From contig SMMW01000577.1 in assembly GCA_004794655.1 (NCBI GenBank), positions 248,001 to 312,000 on the forward strand: a stretch of DNA of 64,000 nucleotides, in the 5' to 3' direction. This stretch comes from Marisa cornuarietis. Taxonomy: Eukaryota; Mollusca; Gastropoda; Architaenioglossa; Ampullariidae. The notes under the pieces were generated by a model. The model was not told where the DNA came from and ran no database searches. It saw only the letters and a list, made by a program, of their open reading frames with translations. The stretch's first letter is position 1. Every line of letters starts with the position of its first letter. Shown piece by piece: positions 33,940 through 47,479 of this stretch. A program made the translations under genes and the position numbers.

Positions 33940-34575
33940 TCTAATAGTCAGGAAAGATGACTGTCCTTTGTGGTGTGACCCCGACTTGTGGCAGAGAGTG
34001 GGTGGCATGGAGTCTCTTGTATTTGTTGCAGATTGTAGGAGTTTGCATTAAATGGAAGACGAGCCCATTCTGAAATCCTGGCCCATGCACAAACGTAAAA
34101 TCAGCTAGACACAGCGATAGCATTTTTACCCGCGAGTGTGTACAAAAGAATCTTTCCAATCAGTCCAGTTAGAAGCAACAAAGTATTATCTGGGAGGCAC
34201 CTAAAGGTATCAATAAACTGTGTCGAGGCCATCTGAACCCAAACTCCCCCCCTACCTTTGCGCTGTTTACATGCAGTCATAGAAATTTCTTTTGTGGATT
34301 GTCATTTGTGCATTGGAAACCCTGGGCCATCGCCAAGCCTTATGTTAATTTTTCTTTTTCTTCTTTTTCGAGCTCATATTCGTGAAATCAGCGTGTAGCT
34401 CCAAAGGTCGTTAAGATCTATTTTAAAACTAATCCGACTACACCCACCCCCACAACACTCCATTCAACCTTGTCTCTTTTCCAGATCAGCTGCCAATTAC
34501 GGCAGGTATTATGTCACACTTTCCACCCGGTTATAATCCAAGAACAGATCGCAGGTGTACAGAGGTAACAGTCGT
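33940..34575. repeat. Diverged copy of the spacer block at 31270-31800 / 47680-48180
   Basis: Shared landmarks in the same order: AATCAGCTAGACACAGCGAT, ATCAATAAACTGTGTCGAGG, a C-rich run, GCGCTGTTTACA, a TTTTTCGAGCTCAT block, CAGATCAGCTGCCA and CCCGGTTATAATCCAAGA. It is more diverged from the other two than they are from each other, so it predates the recent duplication. It is non-coding as far as I can tell. Confidence 0.65.
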
Positions 34576-35221
34576 AACATTCTCCTCGTTAGTGAAAATA
34601 TATTAAACCTCTGAATTTTTCATGGATTATAAGGTTAACCACTTCACAATCCAGATGGAGAAATATTGTAATAAGGATATACCTCAAAGTTGTTAACATA
34701 GGCAAATATAATGACTCCCATTATAAAAGTAACTTCTGGAAAGATGTTATGCTTGGTTGTTAATGGTTTTAATATTAAATTAAACCTGATAAGCCCAAAA
34801 ACATTTCGTCTGAGCCAAAACATTTTAATATTAGGTTCTAATAGAGCAACACAATGATTATTAAGGCTGGCCACAGAGAAATAATTATATATGTATATAG
34901 AATAAAAATCTGCTATTGTAAATTGGAATCTTCCCCTAACAAGATAAACAATAGAAAATATGGACGGACGATAGAGATTATTGCATATATGACATACGCT
35001 AAAGTAACTAAAATAATTATTCAGCCAAAACAGTCATAAATAAGTCCGACAAATCAATTGAACGCCGAAATTTCTACAAATAATAAATTCTGTATCAAAA
35101 GGTTTGAAATATGAGTATGGTATACAATCAGAGAACATTTGTAATCCCAAATGATGCAGTATATGGGAAAAAATATCCAAAAAGCATGTTAGAATATATT
35201 TAAAATTTTCAATATACATAA

Positions 35222-35360
35222 GTGAATTTGTGTTTAACGTCACTCCAGCAACTAAAGCTAAATGACAGTAAAGTAGCCACACGCAGAGAAAGAACTGTGG
35301 GCCTGAGACGAGATTTAAACAGAGGACATTAAACTAGTATAGTGTCAATGTGTCTCGCCA
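35222..35360. repeat. SINE-like interspersed repeat, second copy
   Basis: Counterpart of 18338-18475 in unit 2, with a few substitutions. It was carried along by the segmental duplication rather than inserted independently. Confidence 0.3.
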
Positions 35361-35570
35361 TGTTCTGCTTTCTTATGGATCCAGTTTCAGCCAGTTACTA
35401 ACAGAAAACAGTAGTAGTCCCAAATAATGCAATATATGGGAAAATAAACATTCAAATACCCTGTCAAAATATATGTAAAAACTTCAGTACATCTGTAGCA
35501 GGCAGCAGTCATCACGTAGATCTTTGTCTGTCCCTTTGCCTCCACTTTGTAATTTGCTTGGTTTGGTATC

Positions 35571-35576
35571 TTTATT
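35571..35576 (-). promoter_or_regulatory. Polyadenylation signal of gene C
   Basis: AATAAA on the minus strand about 70 bp after the stop codon, in the same context as in gene B. Confidence 0.65.
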
Positions 35577-35644
35577 TTGTACCACCTGAAGAAGTTGCAA
35601 ATGGAAAAAATGGAAAAAATATCATCTTTCTGAACAAGATCAGT

Positions 35645-38600
35645 TTAAACTCTTCTCAGCGCATGCTTCACAATGTCTAAGTTCCTATAGAAATCGACGT
35701 TTATATCCAGGCTTCCCGTAATTTCCTCACGCTGGATTCGCGAGAAGTACCACTGCTCCAAGCAATCAAACGCTTCTGGCTGAAGGTTGTACGAGAATTT
35801 GTTGGCAAACATGAAGACGCTGCTAACCATTCTGTGGACATCGCCAACGCCGAAGTTGCAGACCATCCGAACCCACCGACCGTTGCACTCCTGATCTGTC
35901 CAAAACCCAAACCAAATCTTGAAGCGGTTAACACTCTGTCGCTCTGGGGAGTCTAGCTCTCCTGTGTAGAAAACAAAGAAAACCACGTGAGGTGCCGCAA
36001 GTCCAACAACAAAAATGTAATCACAATTGCTTCAGTTACGAGTTCAATTATAAGACGTATTAATTCCAGGTATGAGGGCAAATCATCTAAGACCTATCGG
36101 GAAATTATCCAGCCGTTTGGAATGTATCTAAAATGGGTCGTTGAGGTCACTTGTCACCAGTCAGAGGGAACATTACTGAGCATCTTTGATCAATCAGGTT
36201 CATGTTGAGGTACTCAGCAGTCAGGTTGCATATAGTTGTCTGTCCAAAGTAGATTTCCATAAATGGTATTTTAGCTTTATAACAAGTTTTCAAATTCAAC
36301 GTTACACAACGAGATAAACTATTTCCGTACAACTTATTTTAAGATGATTTGAGATCAGCAACCTGTGTATGCTCCAGGAACTCCCAACTGATGCTGGTTA
36401 TTCAAGGTCGTGAAGAAAGACTCGTCTGGTATGTCTGTTTTCTTAATCCATTCCAGCAAATCGCGTGCGTAGGTGGAGTGAAGAGAGTAGTCCACAAACT
36501 CTCTTGAAGCAGCTATGTGGACCGGTCCCTTGGCAACTGTGATGTTGTGTGGAGGAGGTCCTGCCTTCTTCCAACGGTATGCAAAATGCCTATAATGTAG
36601 TCAGCATGACAATTTCTTGTATTATGTATAAGCAACGTACAAAACTGAAAGTTACGTCCCTTCACCGAACAGACTGAAGGAATCAGCTCCCCCTTTGGCA
36701 CATGTTGTCATTTTTTGACATGAATATCACTATTACATCTTTATGTTTGTATTTACCTCGACTGCCTGTTTTCCTTTATAATCCTTTTTTGCAGCGTGAT
36801 TGTGTATCATGTTCTTAAGTGAAAAGAAGTACGAACTTATTTAATCTATTGGCGGGATTAAGTACTGTGGGAGTCGCTACAAACTCAACTGACGATCACC
36901 TTTTTATGCTTTTTATGATAATTCGTTGTTAAGTCTGCAGTAATCACCCTTTACTACCAGAACGCAGCTATTCTTGACATTTTGTCGTTTGTTCGCTCGT
37001 TTTTGTTTGTTTGTTTGTTTGTTTTATTTCATTTTGGCTCCTTCGTGGATAGGATAATGTTCAGTGCAGCATACTTTCCTGTTCACCGGGATCTAGCGCT
37101 CTATAAATTAACTTAATTATTATGTAGGCCTTATCATTAGCTAAAAAGCTTACGGTACGTATATGCCATATATATCGTTGGCTCCGCGATAAGCTTGCAG
37201 GATGGCGACCAGCTCTTTATTGGTCTTCAGTGGAAACTCTTGTCCTGTCAGGTTGATGAAATATCGCCAGCTTTTGGACTTGCGCAGCAGCGCCTCCATG
37301 CAGATGAGCTCCGGTTCGAGGACGGTGAAGGTGCCCCAGATAACCTCTACTTGACGAGGTGCTTGGAACACATTGGGGAGACAGGTTACCAGGGCTGTGA
37401 TCTTGGTGAAAAAAAAAACCAAAGGCGTTTTTTTTCTTATAAAGCAAAATCTGTTATTATCAGGTGCATCTTCTTAATGTTCCTACTACCGCTGTACTCA
37501 AAGGTAAGAAATTTACACAGCGTTAAAAGACTTTTTCCTTGAGACTAAGTGAAAATAATTTCGTGTTTATAGATACTTAAATAAATATTGAATGAAATGA
37601 ATAATATTTTAATCTTTTTCTTTTTATAAAAATTATGTAAAATATTAGATTCTATTTCCATAACAAACACCCATGGATGCATGGGTTTCCAGGCTAATAA
37701 TCATTTCAAAATACAATTTTACTTTGGGTAAGATTCTGTAAATCCTTTTACACACATAAAGGAACCTACACAAGCTCGAGTATTTTCTGAAGATTGAGAG
37801 GCTTTTTATAAATTGAGATAGAAAAAGTCATGCGAATGGATTTCAGGAACCACAATGCGATATAAAGTTGGGTTTGCAAGCGTACTAAGTTGATGGGGCA
37901 ATAATAACAATCAACCTGCGTGTTCATGACGTGCGAGAAGAAAGACGAGAGGCCTTAGTTACCTGTCTTTTCACCTGAGCACTGGCCTTGACGTCAGTGT
38001 GCAGACAGTAGAGGTTGTGAGGTCGGTACACAGCCCGCAGCAGTCGCTCCACCTGCGCTACGTCCTTGTAGACCAGGACACTGAAGGGCAGGGGAAACGC
38101 CTTCTCCTCCTCACTCACCTGCTCGATGTACCTGATGCATTGAAAACAAAATCAAAAAACCATTTATGAAAAGATTTATTACAAACTCACACTGTATTTT
38201 GATAACAATGGTTTCTGTAAATATTTGCTTCCTGGACTGTAAAAGAAACGTTTCTCTTTAAATGATGAATTTATTATGTTACCTAGAGTTATTACTTTAC
38301 TAAAATAGACCAACCCTACCGTTCCGACTGTCAAAAGGCTATGTAAAATAGAGGAAAACCTTAGATAAACTTTTTCTCAAACTGAACTTTTCCCTCCTTG
38401 TTGCGTATAATGATCGCCGAACATTTTAGTGCACTTGCTTTACGCCTTCTACCTAAAACGTGTTTCAGTCAGTAACGTTATTAAGTGAAAGGGAATCCCA
38501 GATACTTGTAACACATTTCTTATATAATTTGTTGACTACTTTGCTAAGAAAGTTCTCTAATGTCATACAAGTGAAATAGACTGGTCCAGGTGGAAGACCT

Positions 38601-40184
38601 TCGCCCGACGCTAGGCGGCTCTAAGACCTGATCTTGGTTGAGGACAGGATCAGCGTCAAATCAGAAAAATATTTGTCAGGCCTCACCCTTCATAACTTTT
38701 TCAGATAAGGTCTGTCTATATCCTACCCAGTCAACCGCCGGTATTTAGGGCAATCTTTCGTGATGTTGTCGTAGAAGTCTGCTGGCCGTCTTGCAGGCAC
38801 TGACCACAGAAATTTGGACTGTGATATTTCGGACATGTCTCCTTGCCAAACCTTGGGGCAATTAACTCCACTTGGGAGAACAGACACGTTTAGTTGTGGG
38901 AAGTCAACTGTGACAAATAATAATAATCATAATCATAATCATAATAGGAAGAAGAAGAAGAAGAAGACAGACAGACAAAGGGATACAGGTGAAGGTGTTT
39001 ATGTTAACGAGGTAGAGTTTTCATCCAACAGAACTAGGAATCATTAGGACGATTAGCTCTTGTACGCACAGATGTAGATGTGTATGCCTGTGCGCTCATA
39101 TATGAGAGCTTTACCTGATTTTACTAATCCTACTTTAGGTGTTGTGTCCTACCTAATACAAATCTTCTAATACCCAGCGAGAAAGCCTCATTATTATAAT
39201 TAGTATTAGTATGAGTATTAGTATCTTCTTTTGACTCTTACTAAGGCTTAAGCGAAGTAACGGTTGTAATACTATTTTGCTCCTTGATAGCCAAGACATT
39301 TTCAATGTTAATATAATAATAAAGCCCACATATATAACCAACTGGCAACCTCGTCTATGTTTTGCACATCCCAGTATTCACAAGGCAAACAGTCAATTGC
39401 GGAAAACGAAGAGCAATGCAAAAAGTCTTTAGCCACAAAGCGTTAGTAAAAGGGATCACTGCACTTCGAATAGCAAACACATATTTCGCAAAATCTTCTG
39501 TAAACAAATGTTATTAAGATTAGAAGAGATTATTGACCAGTCATATCATGTTTAACAGAATTACTGAAGGTAAATCCCTGCGACTGAAAATCGCTGCTGT
39601 GAAAAACAAAACGGAAGCGAAGAAAGTAATGCAGTGAAGAATGTCGGTCAGGTGGTCCAGTCAGTTGACACTGTTGTCAAGTGAAGAATAATAACTCAAA
39701 TATCTCTACAACAAAGATGAGAGCAAGAAAAAGCAGTCGAAGTAAAGACGAAGATTTATTTCTGAAACGTAGCTACGCCACAGAAACAAAATAAGTGAGA
39801 ACTCATCCTCTCAACCTGTTAGTATTATTCTTTGAGAACTTGAATAATAATGTAGTGATAACAGATTTTGCTTTGACTCTCTCTCTAGCGAGGGTTCAAC
39901 GGGCAGCCATATGATGCGTTTATCATTTTCATGGCAATAAGTACAGAAGCTAGTATGATGGTGCACCCTTTTAAGCACTATATCTAAATCTATCTCAAGG
40001 CTACGGATTGCACTAACGATAAACACATTCTGTAAGATAGCTTTCGGACAGGTTTGCAAAGCTGCAAAATGCAAATACAAATGTACGCACCTATAATCGA
40101 TTCAATGTTGACCAGTGTGATGTAAAGACAGACGAAAATCAAAAACATGAACACGGCAATCTTCTCTTCCAGAGTTCGTAGCAT
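35645..40184 (-). CDS. GCNT: Gene C: GT14 core-2-type beta-1,6-N-acetylglucosaminyltransferase
   Basis: Exons 40184-40091, 38907-38727, 38131-37963, 37401-37154, 36589-36363, 35961-35645 give 411 residues in frame with GT..AG introns. It is the duplicate of gene B with the same start (MLRTLEEK), the same anchor apart from ITLVNIE versus ITVVNLE, and the same final exon ending HALRRV. Family marks are all present: paired cysteines (SGVNC, DCPKY, LYCLH, VTCLPN, LICME, CNGRWVRMVC, DCLEQ), PDES with the catalytic Glu, and VRMVC/ANKF matching the Arg and Lys that bind the UDP phosphates in C2GnT. In part of exon 5 (36419-36525) it is identical to gene D and not to gene B, suggesting sequence exchange with gene D. 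Intron 2 lacks the transposon seen in gene B. Confidence 0.9.
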
Positions 40185-42470
40185 CTTGTCATGCAGCCAT
40201 CGAGACAGATCGAGAAAAATAAATCAATAAACCACAGAGACCAGAAATGTTTAGAAAACAAGACTTTTTGCGGATGGATTGTTGATTTGTTTTTTGAGTA
40301 ATTTCATGCAAATGCCCTGCGAGTGCTAATCATGCTGGTTAACATTTGTTATTTTTAAATTGCGAAGAGATATTGAAGACAGGTTTCGGCCTTTTATCTC
40401 TCTCCTGCCATTATGTCTTCCTACATCTTAAGTTAGTAAGCAGTATTGTCCGCATCTTCTTTCGATGTGGATGAATATCCTTTTAAATGTATTTGTCGTG
40501 TGCTAATGTATAAAAACATTTTATGATGTTAAGAACCGTTTACAATTATATAGTTCATTACTCTATCCTTTAACTCTTACGAGTGTGTAAGTTATGAACA
40601 TCCTTCTACATGCATAAATCCCTTTGAAATTCATTCATTTAAGCATTGAGTTATAGCAATATAAAAGCTTCTGAGTTCTTGGAGCATAGAAGGCCACACG
40701 GAAATGGCACCCAAAATATTTCAGTAAAACAATACTGTTGCTACCTATCATCTCCACTCTCTATACAGCATCCTGTTTCTTCTAGTGTACGCCGAATCAT
40801 TTTCTTCCGTTTCTCTTTGACATTATTCCGACTTCAAGCTTAATATATTTTAGTTTTGGTTTCTTTCTCTAATAAGATACTTTAATTAAACTTTACGCTG
40901 GAAAATTAATTTACTATTTCTTATGCCTATAAAGAAAATGTAAGTAAAGAATATTATTTTAAATTCTTAAAATCTTTGAAATTCATTCATTTAAAATAGA
41001 GAAATAATTTTGTGATTATATTCTGTATATATAACGTACTGTCGCGAGGCAGGCCCACAACGTAAATTTCTTAAATTAAATTAAATTATAAATTAACAAT
41101 GTAAAATTCTTAAGCCTCTCATCGCCTGACACGGGACCACACACTCACCTTTCTTCTTCGTTGTCTTTCTTCTTCTACACAGGAACACGATGTACTGACT
41201 TTCTCCCAACCAACATCTATCGTCATGACAACTATAGCAGTACTGATGCAACAGGGGTAACTGAGGATAAAGCAAAATTGGTTAGGAGCGATAAAGATTC
41301 ACATCATAACATCATCGCCTGAAAATTAATGCTGATAATATTTTCACATTTCAGCATCATTTGTGGATATGTGAGTCCGCTATCAGCAGTAGGGCACTCA
41401 TCCAGCAGGCAATGAAATATCAAGGTTGAAAGCCTCACAACTGTCAGAATGGGATCGGAACAAAGCTTATAATCAGGACACTTTTTCAGTTGCCGGCTAC
41501 TCAAGATACTCTTATACTGAGAAGAAAATATGGGGCTTAAAAATAATCTCCCAGTAGAAATGGTACATACTTTTTGCACTAAACATCTACTTAGTGTCAG
41601 TTCTAAAACTGGAAATGGTATGGTATACAAGGACAAGGTGCATCATACCTCTGTGTGCACTCTGAAGCTTCATGCATACGATACTGGTCACCCTTGACGA
41701 GGCTTGACACCAACAGACATCCAAGTGAAGTTTATTATTCGCTGGTTGAGCTTCACGAGGACAAGTGTCTAAAGTGTGCTCTGTACATGCATGGCTTAGG
41801 GTATGCTTGAGAAAACCCTAGATGTGCAAAAATTTAGCGAGTTTCTTGTTTTGAAGCAACATCTTGTTGACTGTCATAAGAAGGAGTAGCTTTGTCATGT
41901 TACAGACAGCACTAGGTTTAATGTTTATGCGTAGTTTAAATCGGAATGGCACGTGGAACCTTATCTACGCTGTGTACCTAACAAGGCTTTGAAAGATGCT
42001 TTTATTCTATTCCGAATTAGACTTTCCAACCTTAAAACCTATGGATACAAATAGACAGTAGCCCTAGCTCCAGAGTTGAAATATTTTCTTTATCATTTTT
42101 ACACAAGATGGTGAAATGCATTTTCTTTTTCAATGCTCTCAGCTTGAAGACTGGGGAGGTAGGTTCCTGACACTAAAATATTTACTTCATCAATCTAACT
42201 TAACCCTCCAAGCCGTGTTCAATGATACACCGCATTTTAATTTTCATAGCCAATATATTTATTACTGTTTCAATCGTCATTAATCTCATTTTGTAAGAAA
42301 AAATGTGAAAGAAAATTATTTGTATTGTATATTACTGATGCAAATGTCTATGCGAACTTTTGCTGAGATTTATGCATGGCTTTAACTGTGACATTTAAGA
42401 CTGTGTGAGTTGTGCTTAATTTCTGCATTGTTGAGATCTCATAGTCTAAAACAGTCAATGTTCTTGCTTG
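40185..42470. other. 5' flank of gene C and unit-2-specific spacer
   Basis: 40185-41510 is the counterpart of the gene B 5' flank. 41510-42470 belongs to a block absent from unit 1. I see no coding sequence that I can support in it. Confidence 0.4.
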
Positions 42471-42473
42471 TCG

Positions 42474-42507
42474 TCTCTCTGTTTCTCTCTCTCTGTCTCT
42501 CTCTCTG

Positions 42508-42575
<68 letters not shown>
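42474..42575. repeat. (CT)n(CA)n compound microsatellite
   Basis: An interrupted CT tract runs into about 24 CA units. Confidence 0.95.
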
Positions 42576-42579
<4 letters not shown>

Positions 42580-42623
42580 ATAGGGTTAAAACGAACCCTT
42601 CAACTATGACGGGATTGTCTCTG

Positions 42624-42887
42624 AGGCCAATTGCACAACATGTGTCTAAACCTTAAAACTGTTCTAAAGAAGTAAAATCTCTTCTTAGCCAATTAGATTC
42701 ATTGCATAAAAACATACAAAAAATTGTACTGACAGGATGGAAAGTCAGACTTTAACAACTTTATCTTACTTAAAGCAGTTTTAGTTTTAAAAAATCTAAA
42801 ATTGTGGTGTGCACTTTAAGCTAATCATCTCAATAGAGTTAAGGCCTAAAAGTGTTTAAAATTAGAAATGTGTTGTGAAATTGGCCC
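42624..42887. mobile_element. Harbinger-related MITE, copy 1
   Basis: 264 bp, non-coding, with inverted ends (AGGCCAATTGCACAACAT on the left; GTTGTGAAATTGGCCC on the right) flanked by a CTG duplication (42621-42623 and 42888-42890). It is a diverged sister of 54119-54378, sharing most of its interior. The ends resemble those of the autonomous-type element at 20929-24881. Confidence 0.75.
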
Positions 42888-43932
42888 CTGACCTCTAAGC
42901 AACGAACAGGAAGGAGTTGTCGACTCACATACATGTCATGTTGAACGATTCTATAAAAAAAAAGTCAAGCTAGCACACAACAAAAAATAATAAGTGCAGT
43001 AAGAGATTTTGAGATCCGTGACGTGTATGGGTATATATCTCCTATACAGGTACACGGTGCGGCTAAGGCTTTGATGTAGAGCGACAGTGACGTGTCGGCG
43101 CGGGAGGTAACTGTGCTGCAAAATTTTGTCAAAGTGAAAAGCTTTTGGAAGAAAGTCAACGGCAGCAACTGCAACGATCTGTTGTAGATGACGATTATAA
43201 AGAAACTGTTATAGCTTTCATATTACATTTTACGTCAATTAAACACTTTCTGAAGTCATAACAAGGTTCAGAAAAGTGAGAAATCGTTTTACGCGATTAT
43301 ATTTTCTTGACTCACAAAAAATACATTTATAAAGGTGTTCGTTCTGAATTTTATCAAATTTTGAATGCATACGCCGTGATACCAAAATTAAACTAATACA
43401 CAACTAAAAATTTACATAGAATAAACAAACTAAATAAAAAATAACTGAAATATCCAATTAAGGAAATAAAATGAAATATCGTGCAGATACCAGCTTTTAA
43501 CTTTCATTTGGTTTTACTAGTTCAAAAGTAATAAAAATAAAAATTGTATTTTGTTTTAAAATAAAGCTAATATTAAAAAGTCTAAAATATTTTTTGAAAA
43601 TATAAGTAGCGCAATAAGCAAAATTAAATTATAGTGACCGAGACAATTGTGTACAGACACCAGCCTCTGGTTTTAGCGTAATGTTACTCTAAATATAACA
43701 TTTTTAAGGACTGGTGTTCTAAAACAATGTGTAATAATCTAGTATGGTGATGGGTGCTCATTTCAATCTCTAATGCGTCAGGAAAGAAGACTAAATTGTC
43801 CACAGTGATTTGACCCACAGCTTACAGCAGCCTCTGGTTATCACTTGAAGACGATGAGCCCCACCCTACGTCCCTGTCACACCTAGCGCTGTAATTATGC
43901 TGCAGAGATTTAATAGAAAAAAAAACACTTAC

Positions 43933-44132
43933 TGTGCAGCTGTGTGCAAAAAATCTTCACAGTCAGTGGAATCAGTGTGCCGGTGAAGCGCATGAAGCAA
44001 TTTAGTCGCGAAACACTGAGCTTCAAGGTCATGTGGGAGGACTCTTTGCCTCTGCGCTGCTTCCATCAAGTCGCGTGCAACGTCTTGTGTCTGTTGGCAT
44101 TTGTGCACCAGATCAGACTGTCGGGAAGCCAT
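43933..44132 (-). CDS. Exon-like segment of unknown gene, open frame
   Basis: On the minus strand, ATG at 44132 reads 66 codons (beginning MASRQSDLVHKCQQTQD, then VARDLMEAAQRQR and CFATKLLHALHRH) up to a strong GT donor, ACA|GTAAGTG, at 43933. The peptide is polar and helix-prone with no family I recognise. It lies 3.7 kb upstream of gene C exon 1 on the same strand, so it could be the first exon of another transcript, or part of an old repeat. The counterpart upstream of gene B carries a one-base frameshift, which argues against a conserved essential role. Confidence 0.3.
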
Positions 44133-44591
44133 CAGACCCCGCCAACCTTGGTACTGGGAGTTTTAAAAAAATAAATTTTAAGTATTAATCTGTCACCCAC
44201 ACCTCACTCCCCCTCACCCCAACTCATGCATATCACACCCGCCTTGTTTGTTTTCCAGTTCAGTTGCGACGTACGGGATGTTCGCGCCCCAATCCACAAC
44301 ACATATGCATATCAATTCCGTCTTGTCTTTTTTCCAGTACAGCGACCAGGTACGACGCCTTCCATCAGGTAGAAGGCCAGGGACAGATCGTATGCAAGGA
44401 GTGGCAGTCAACGGGCAACGAACAAAGAACGAGTGAACATGCCTAGAAAAAGTATAAATAACAGAGTAAATTTAAATCGCTCTCTTATTTGACCACGAAA
44501 GCTGTTTACAGCCAGTCATGGACAAACAACTCCTCGTGAGTGTTGGTATTTGTGCACCGGGCCGTTGCCAACACTGATACTGAAGTTGGTT

Positions 44592-44595
<4 letters not shown>

Positions 44596-44668
<73 letters not shown>
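44596..44668. repeat. (GT)n microsatellite, expanded in unit 2
   Basis: About 36 GT units. The homologous place in unit 1 (about 29347-29354) has only about four to five. Confidence 0.95.
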
Positions 44669-44669
<1 letters not shown>

Positions 44670-44979
44670 CGAGCTTTTACTCGTGGAGCTACCCCAGGCT
44701 CTTTTGTATTTGTTTCAGAACTAACTCCCTACCCCAACTTTTGTTTTAGTTGGTGAGCACGCATTTGTCGTACCTCTTGTCCTTATGTTCGTATAAGTGT
44801 GGGCTACGAGCAGTCTTTATGTGTTAAAGCTAAATAATCTATTTTCTTGACTTTATTGTGTATGACATGATCACAAGCATTTTGCTGTAATCCTGTTTTT
44901 CCCTCTCTCTCTCTCTATATATATATATATATGAAAACAGAGTACTGATCACTGATTTATTTATATATATTATCGGCGA

Positions 44980-47240
44980 CCAGATCAACATGGTCATATA
45001 GAAACAGGAGTCTGGAAAGTTTCCCCCACACGACAACTGAACACTCGCCTTCAAGCTGGGCTTTTCATCGCTCAGTCTGGCTCGTTAACACAGCAGTCAC
45101 TGCAGCGAGTTATAATTGTGGAGTTTGTCGCAGGTCACCACCTTGATATTTTCATCCTCAGTGAGATGTGGATTAAACGGCAGCTTGTGTGTCGATCTCA
45201 CTCCAGTGGGCTACTGCCTGAAATCTTTCCCCCACCCTACACGTGGGGGCTACATTGCTATTATCTTCCAGTCATCACTTGCCAAGTACATGACTTTTAC
45301 TACTGCTTTATCGTTCCCACGTATGTCTTTTGAATTTGTAAAAGTCTCTTCTTCGGCTCCTTATTGCTCGATGCACCTGCTCTGAATCTATAGACCCTGT
45401 CCAAGCTCTAAAAAACAAACTCAGTGGTTCGAATTTTTTCTCGTAATTTCATGAACTGTTGGATTACAGCAATTCACTCAATGGATCCGCAGTGCCTTTT
45501 GGAGATGTTAATATGCACTTCGACAGCAAGGTTCATCCTGATACTGTCAAAATGTCAGACATGCTGCACACTTTTCGTTTCGTCCAGTCTTTGTCTCAAC
45601 CGACTGACAAAAGAGATCCCATCTTGGACTGGGTCATGCATCGACCTGATGACCAATTAGTGCAGACAGTGGATCTTTCTCAAGATCTCTCATCTGACTA
45701 CTACTGAGTACTGATCGAACTTGATCGCAAATGCCCATCATTGGTGCCGGTTTTCGAGACCCACTCGCTCGATACGAAATGTTGATAGACTGGCATTCAA
45801 AGTACAGCTGCAGATGGCGCTCCTCCAACCACCCTCCGTTGAGCAACTTGACTGTGTTTTGTGCAGAGTTTCTCGATGTCTGATGCGCCAGACCAAATGT
45901 TGGATTTCGTTGATCCATGTTGAACTCCGTGACGTTAAGTGCACTCACCGGCGAGCTGAACGTGTTTGGCAGAAGACTGGACTCACCATCCACAAAGAAA
46001 TTTATAACGCCGAGAAGCGAAGCGTTGCAAAATGCATCATCAAGCCAAATCATCCTGGCTTCAAGCTCAAATAAATAATTGCACCTCCTCCAAGAAGCGA
46101 TTTGACATCTGCAGTTGTATGACTGGACTTCGTACAGCAACATCACTGCCCACTGTCTACCCTGCTTCACAGATGCCGCAAGTTTTTAGTGACTATTTCG
46201 CTAGGAAGATATCAGACATTCTTTCATCCTTAGAATCAATATCGGCGCCTGAAACCATTTCTTGTGATGTTTTCTCGGGATGCTCTTTGACCATGTTTCG
46301 ACCAGTTTGTAAGGGCGATATGAAGGCAATTATTCTGAAAGCTAAACCAATAACTTGCCAGTTAGACCCAGTGCCCAAGCCTTCTTCTTGAGAGCTTAGA
46401 TATTTCACTTCCTGCCATCACAAACATTGTAAATGTCAGCCTGTCGTCAGGTGTTTTCCCATCTTTGTTTAAAAATGCCCTGGTTAGGCCACTTCTTAAG
46501 AAATCCACGCTTGACGTCAACGTGCTGAACAACTACCGCCCAGTTTCCAACCTTTCTTTTCTCTCTAGAGATCATAGGGAAAGTACTTTTGACAGTTCTG
46601 GGCCTAGTTACAAGAGCACCATCTTATCGCCCAAGCTCATATAGAACTTTTCACAGTAACCACAGACATATTATCTGCCCTTGACAGTGGTGATGTTTCT
46701 GCCTTAACTCTACAGGACCTTTCTGCTGCATTTGACACTATATACCACTCTCTGCTCCTATAAAGACTCCACACCCTCTACGGAATTTCTGGACCTGCCC
46801 TCTCATGCTTGAACTCCTATCTCATTGATAGGACCCAGACTGCTTTCACTGATAATAAAACATCCCGTTCAACTCCCCGTTCCTGTGGAGTCCCCCAAAG
46901 CTCAGTACTTGGTCCAGTTCTATTCGTTTTGTACACAAAACAACTTTCATTATGTATCCAGTCTCACCATGTTTCTCGTCAATTATATGCTGACGACATG
47001 CATCTGTACTGCTCCACTCTGCCGGCTGTCTCACTATGTTATTAGTACTGTAGAAGCCTGTGTCGGGGATACCGAAGACTGGATGGTTAAAAAATAAAAC
47101 TCAACGATGATAAAACAGGAGCCCTCCTATGCTCAAGAAGAAGACTTCAATCATCGCTCGTCAGTCTGCCTAATCACATCAAGGTGGGCGAAATCAAGAC
47201 CTTCACGTCATCCGTCAGCAGTCTGGGATTCATTGTCACT
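44980..47240 (+). mobile_element. CR1/jockey-like LINE remnant (endonuclease plus reverse transcriptase), unit 2
   Basis: The same element as at 29690-30990 but longer. Endonuclease pieces lie at 45116-45180 and 45459-45707 (FGDVNMHFD, RDPILDWVMHRPDD, then a stop after SSDYY). Reverse transcriptase pieces follow at about 46440-47100: [33 protein letters not shown] and RQLYADDMHLY with the catalytic YADD box, then DWMVKK and a KIKLNDDKTGALL-like tail. Multiple stops and frameshifts make it dead. Both the 5' end and the true 3' end are missing. Confidence 0.75.
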
Positions 47241-47479
47241 GCTGTAATCTGGACACTATCTTCACTTGCCAGCTGCTGAAGCTACTCTTAGACAGATCAG
47301 AAATATGAGGCTTAAAAATAATCTCTCCGTAAAAACGGTACATACGTTTGCACTAAAACATGAGTCAACGTCAGTTCCCCGTAATTGAAGCCATTGTTCT
47401 GCAAACATTTGTCAAAGTGAGATAATTTATATAGAGACTGAACGGTAACCACTCCATCTGTTCTAGGTGAACATTACAA

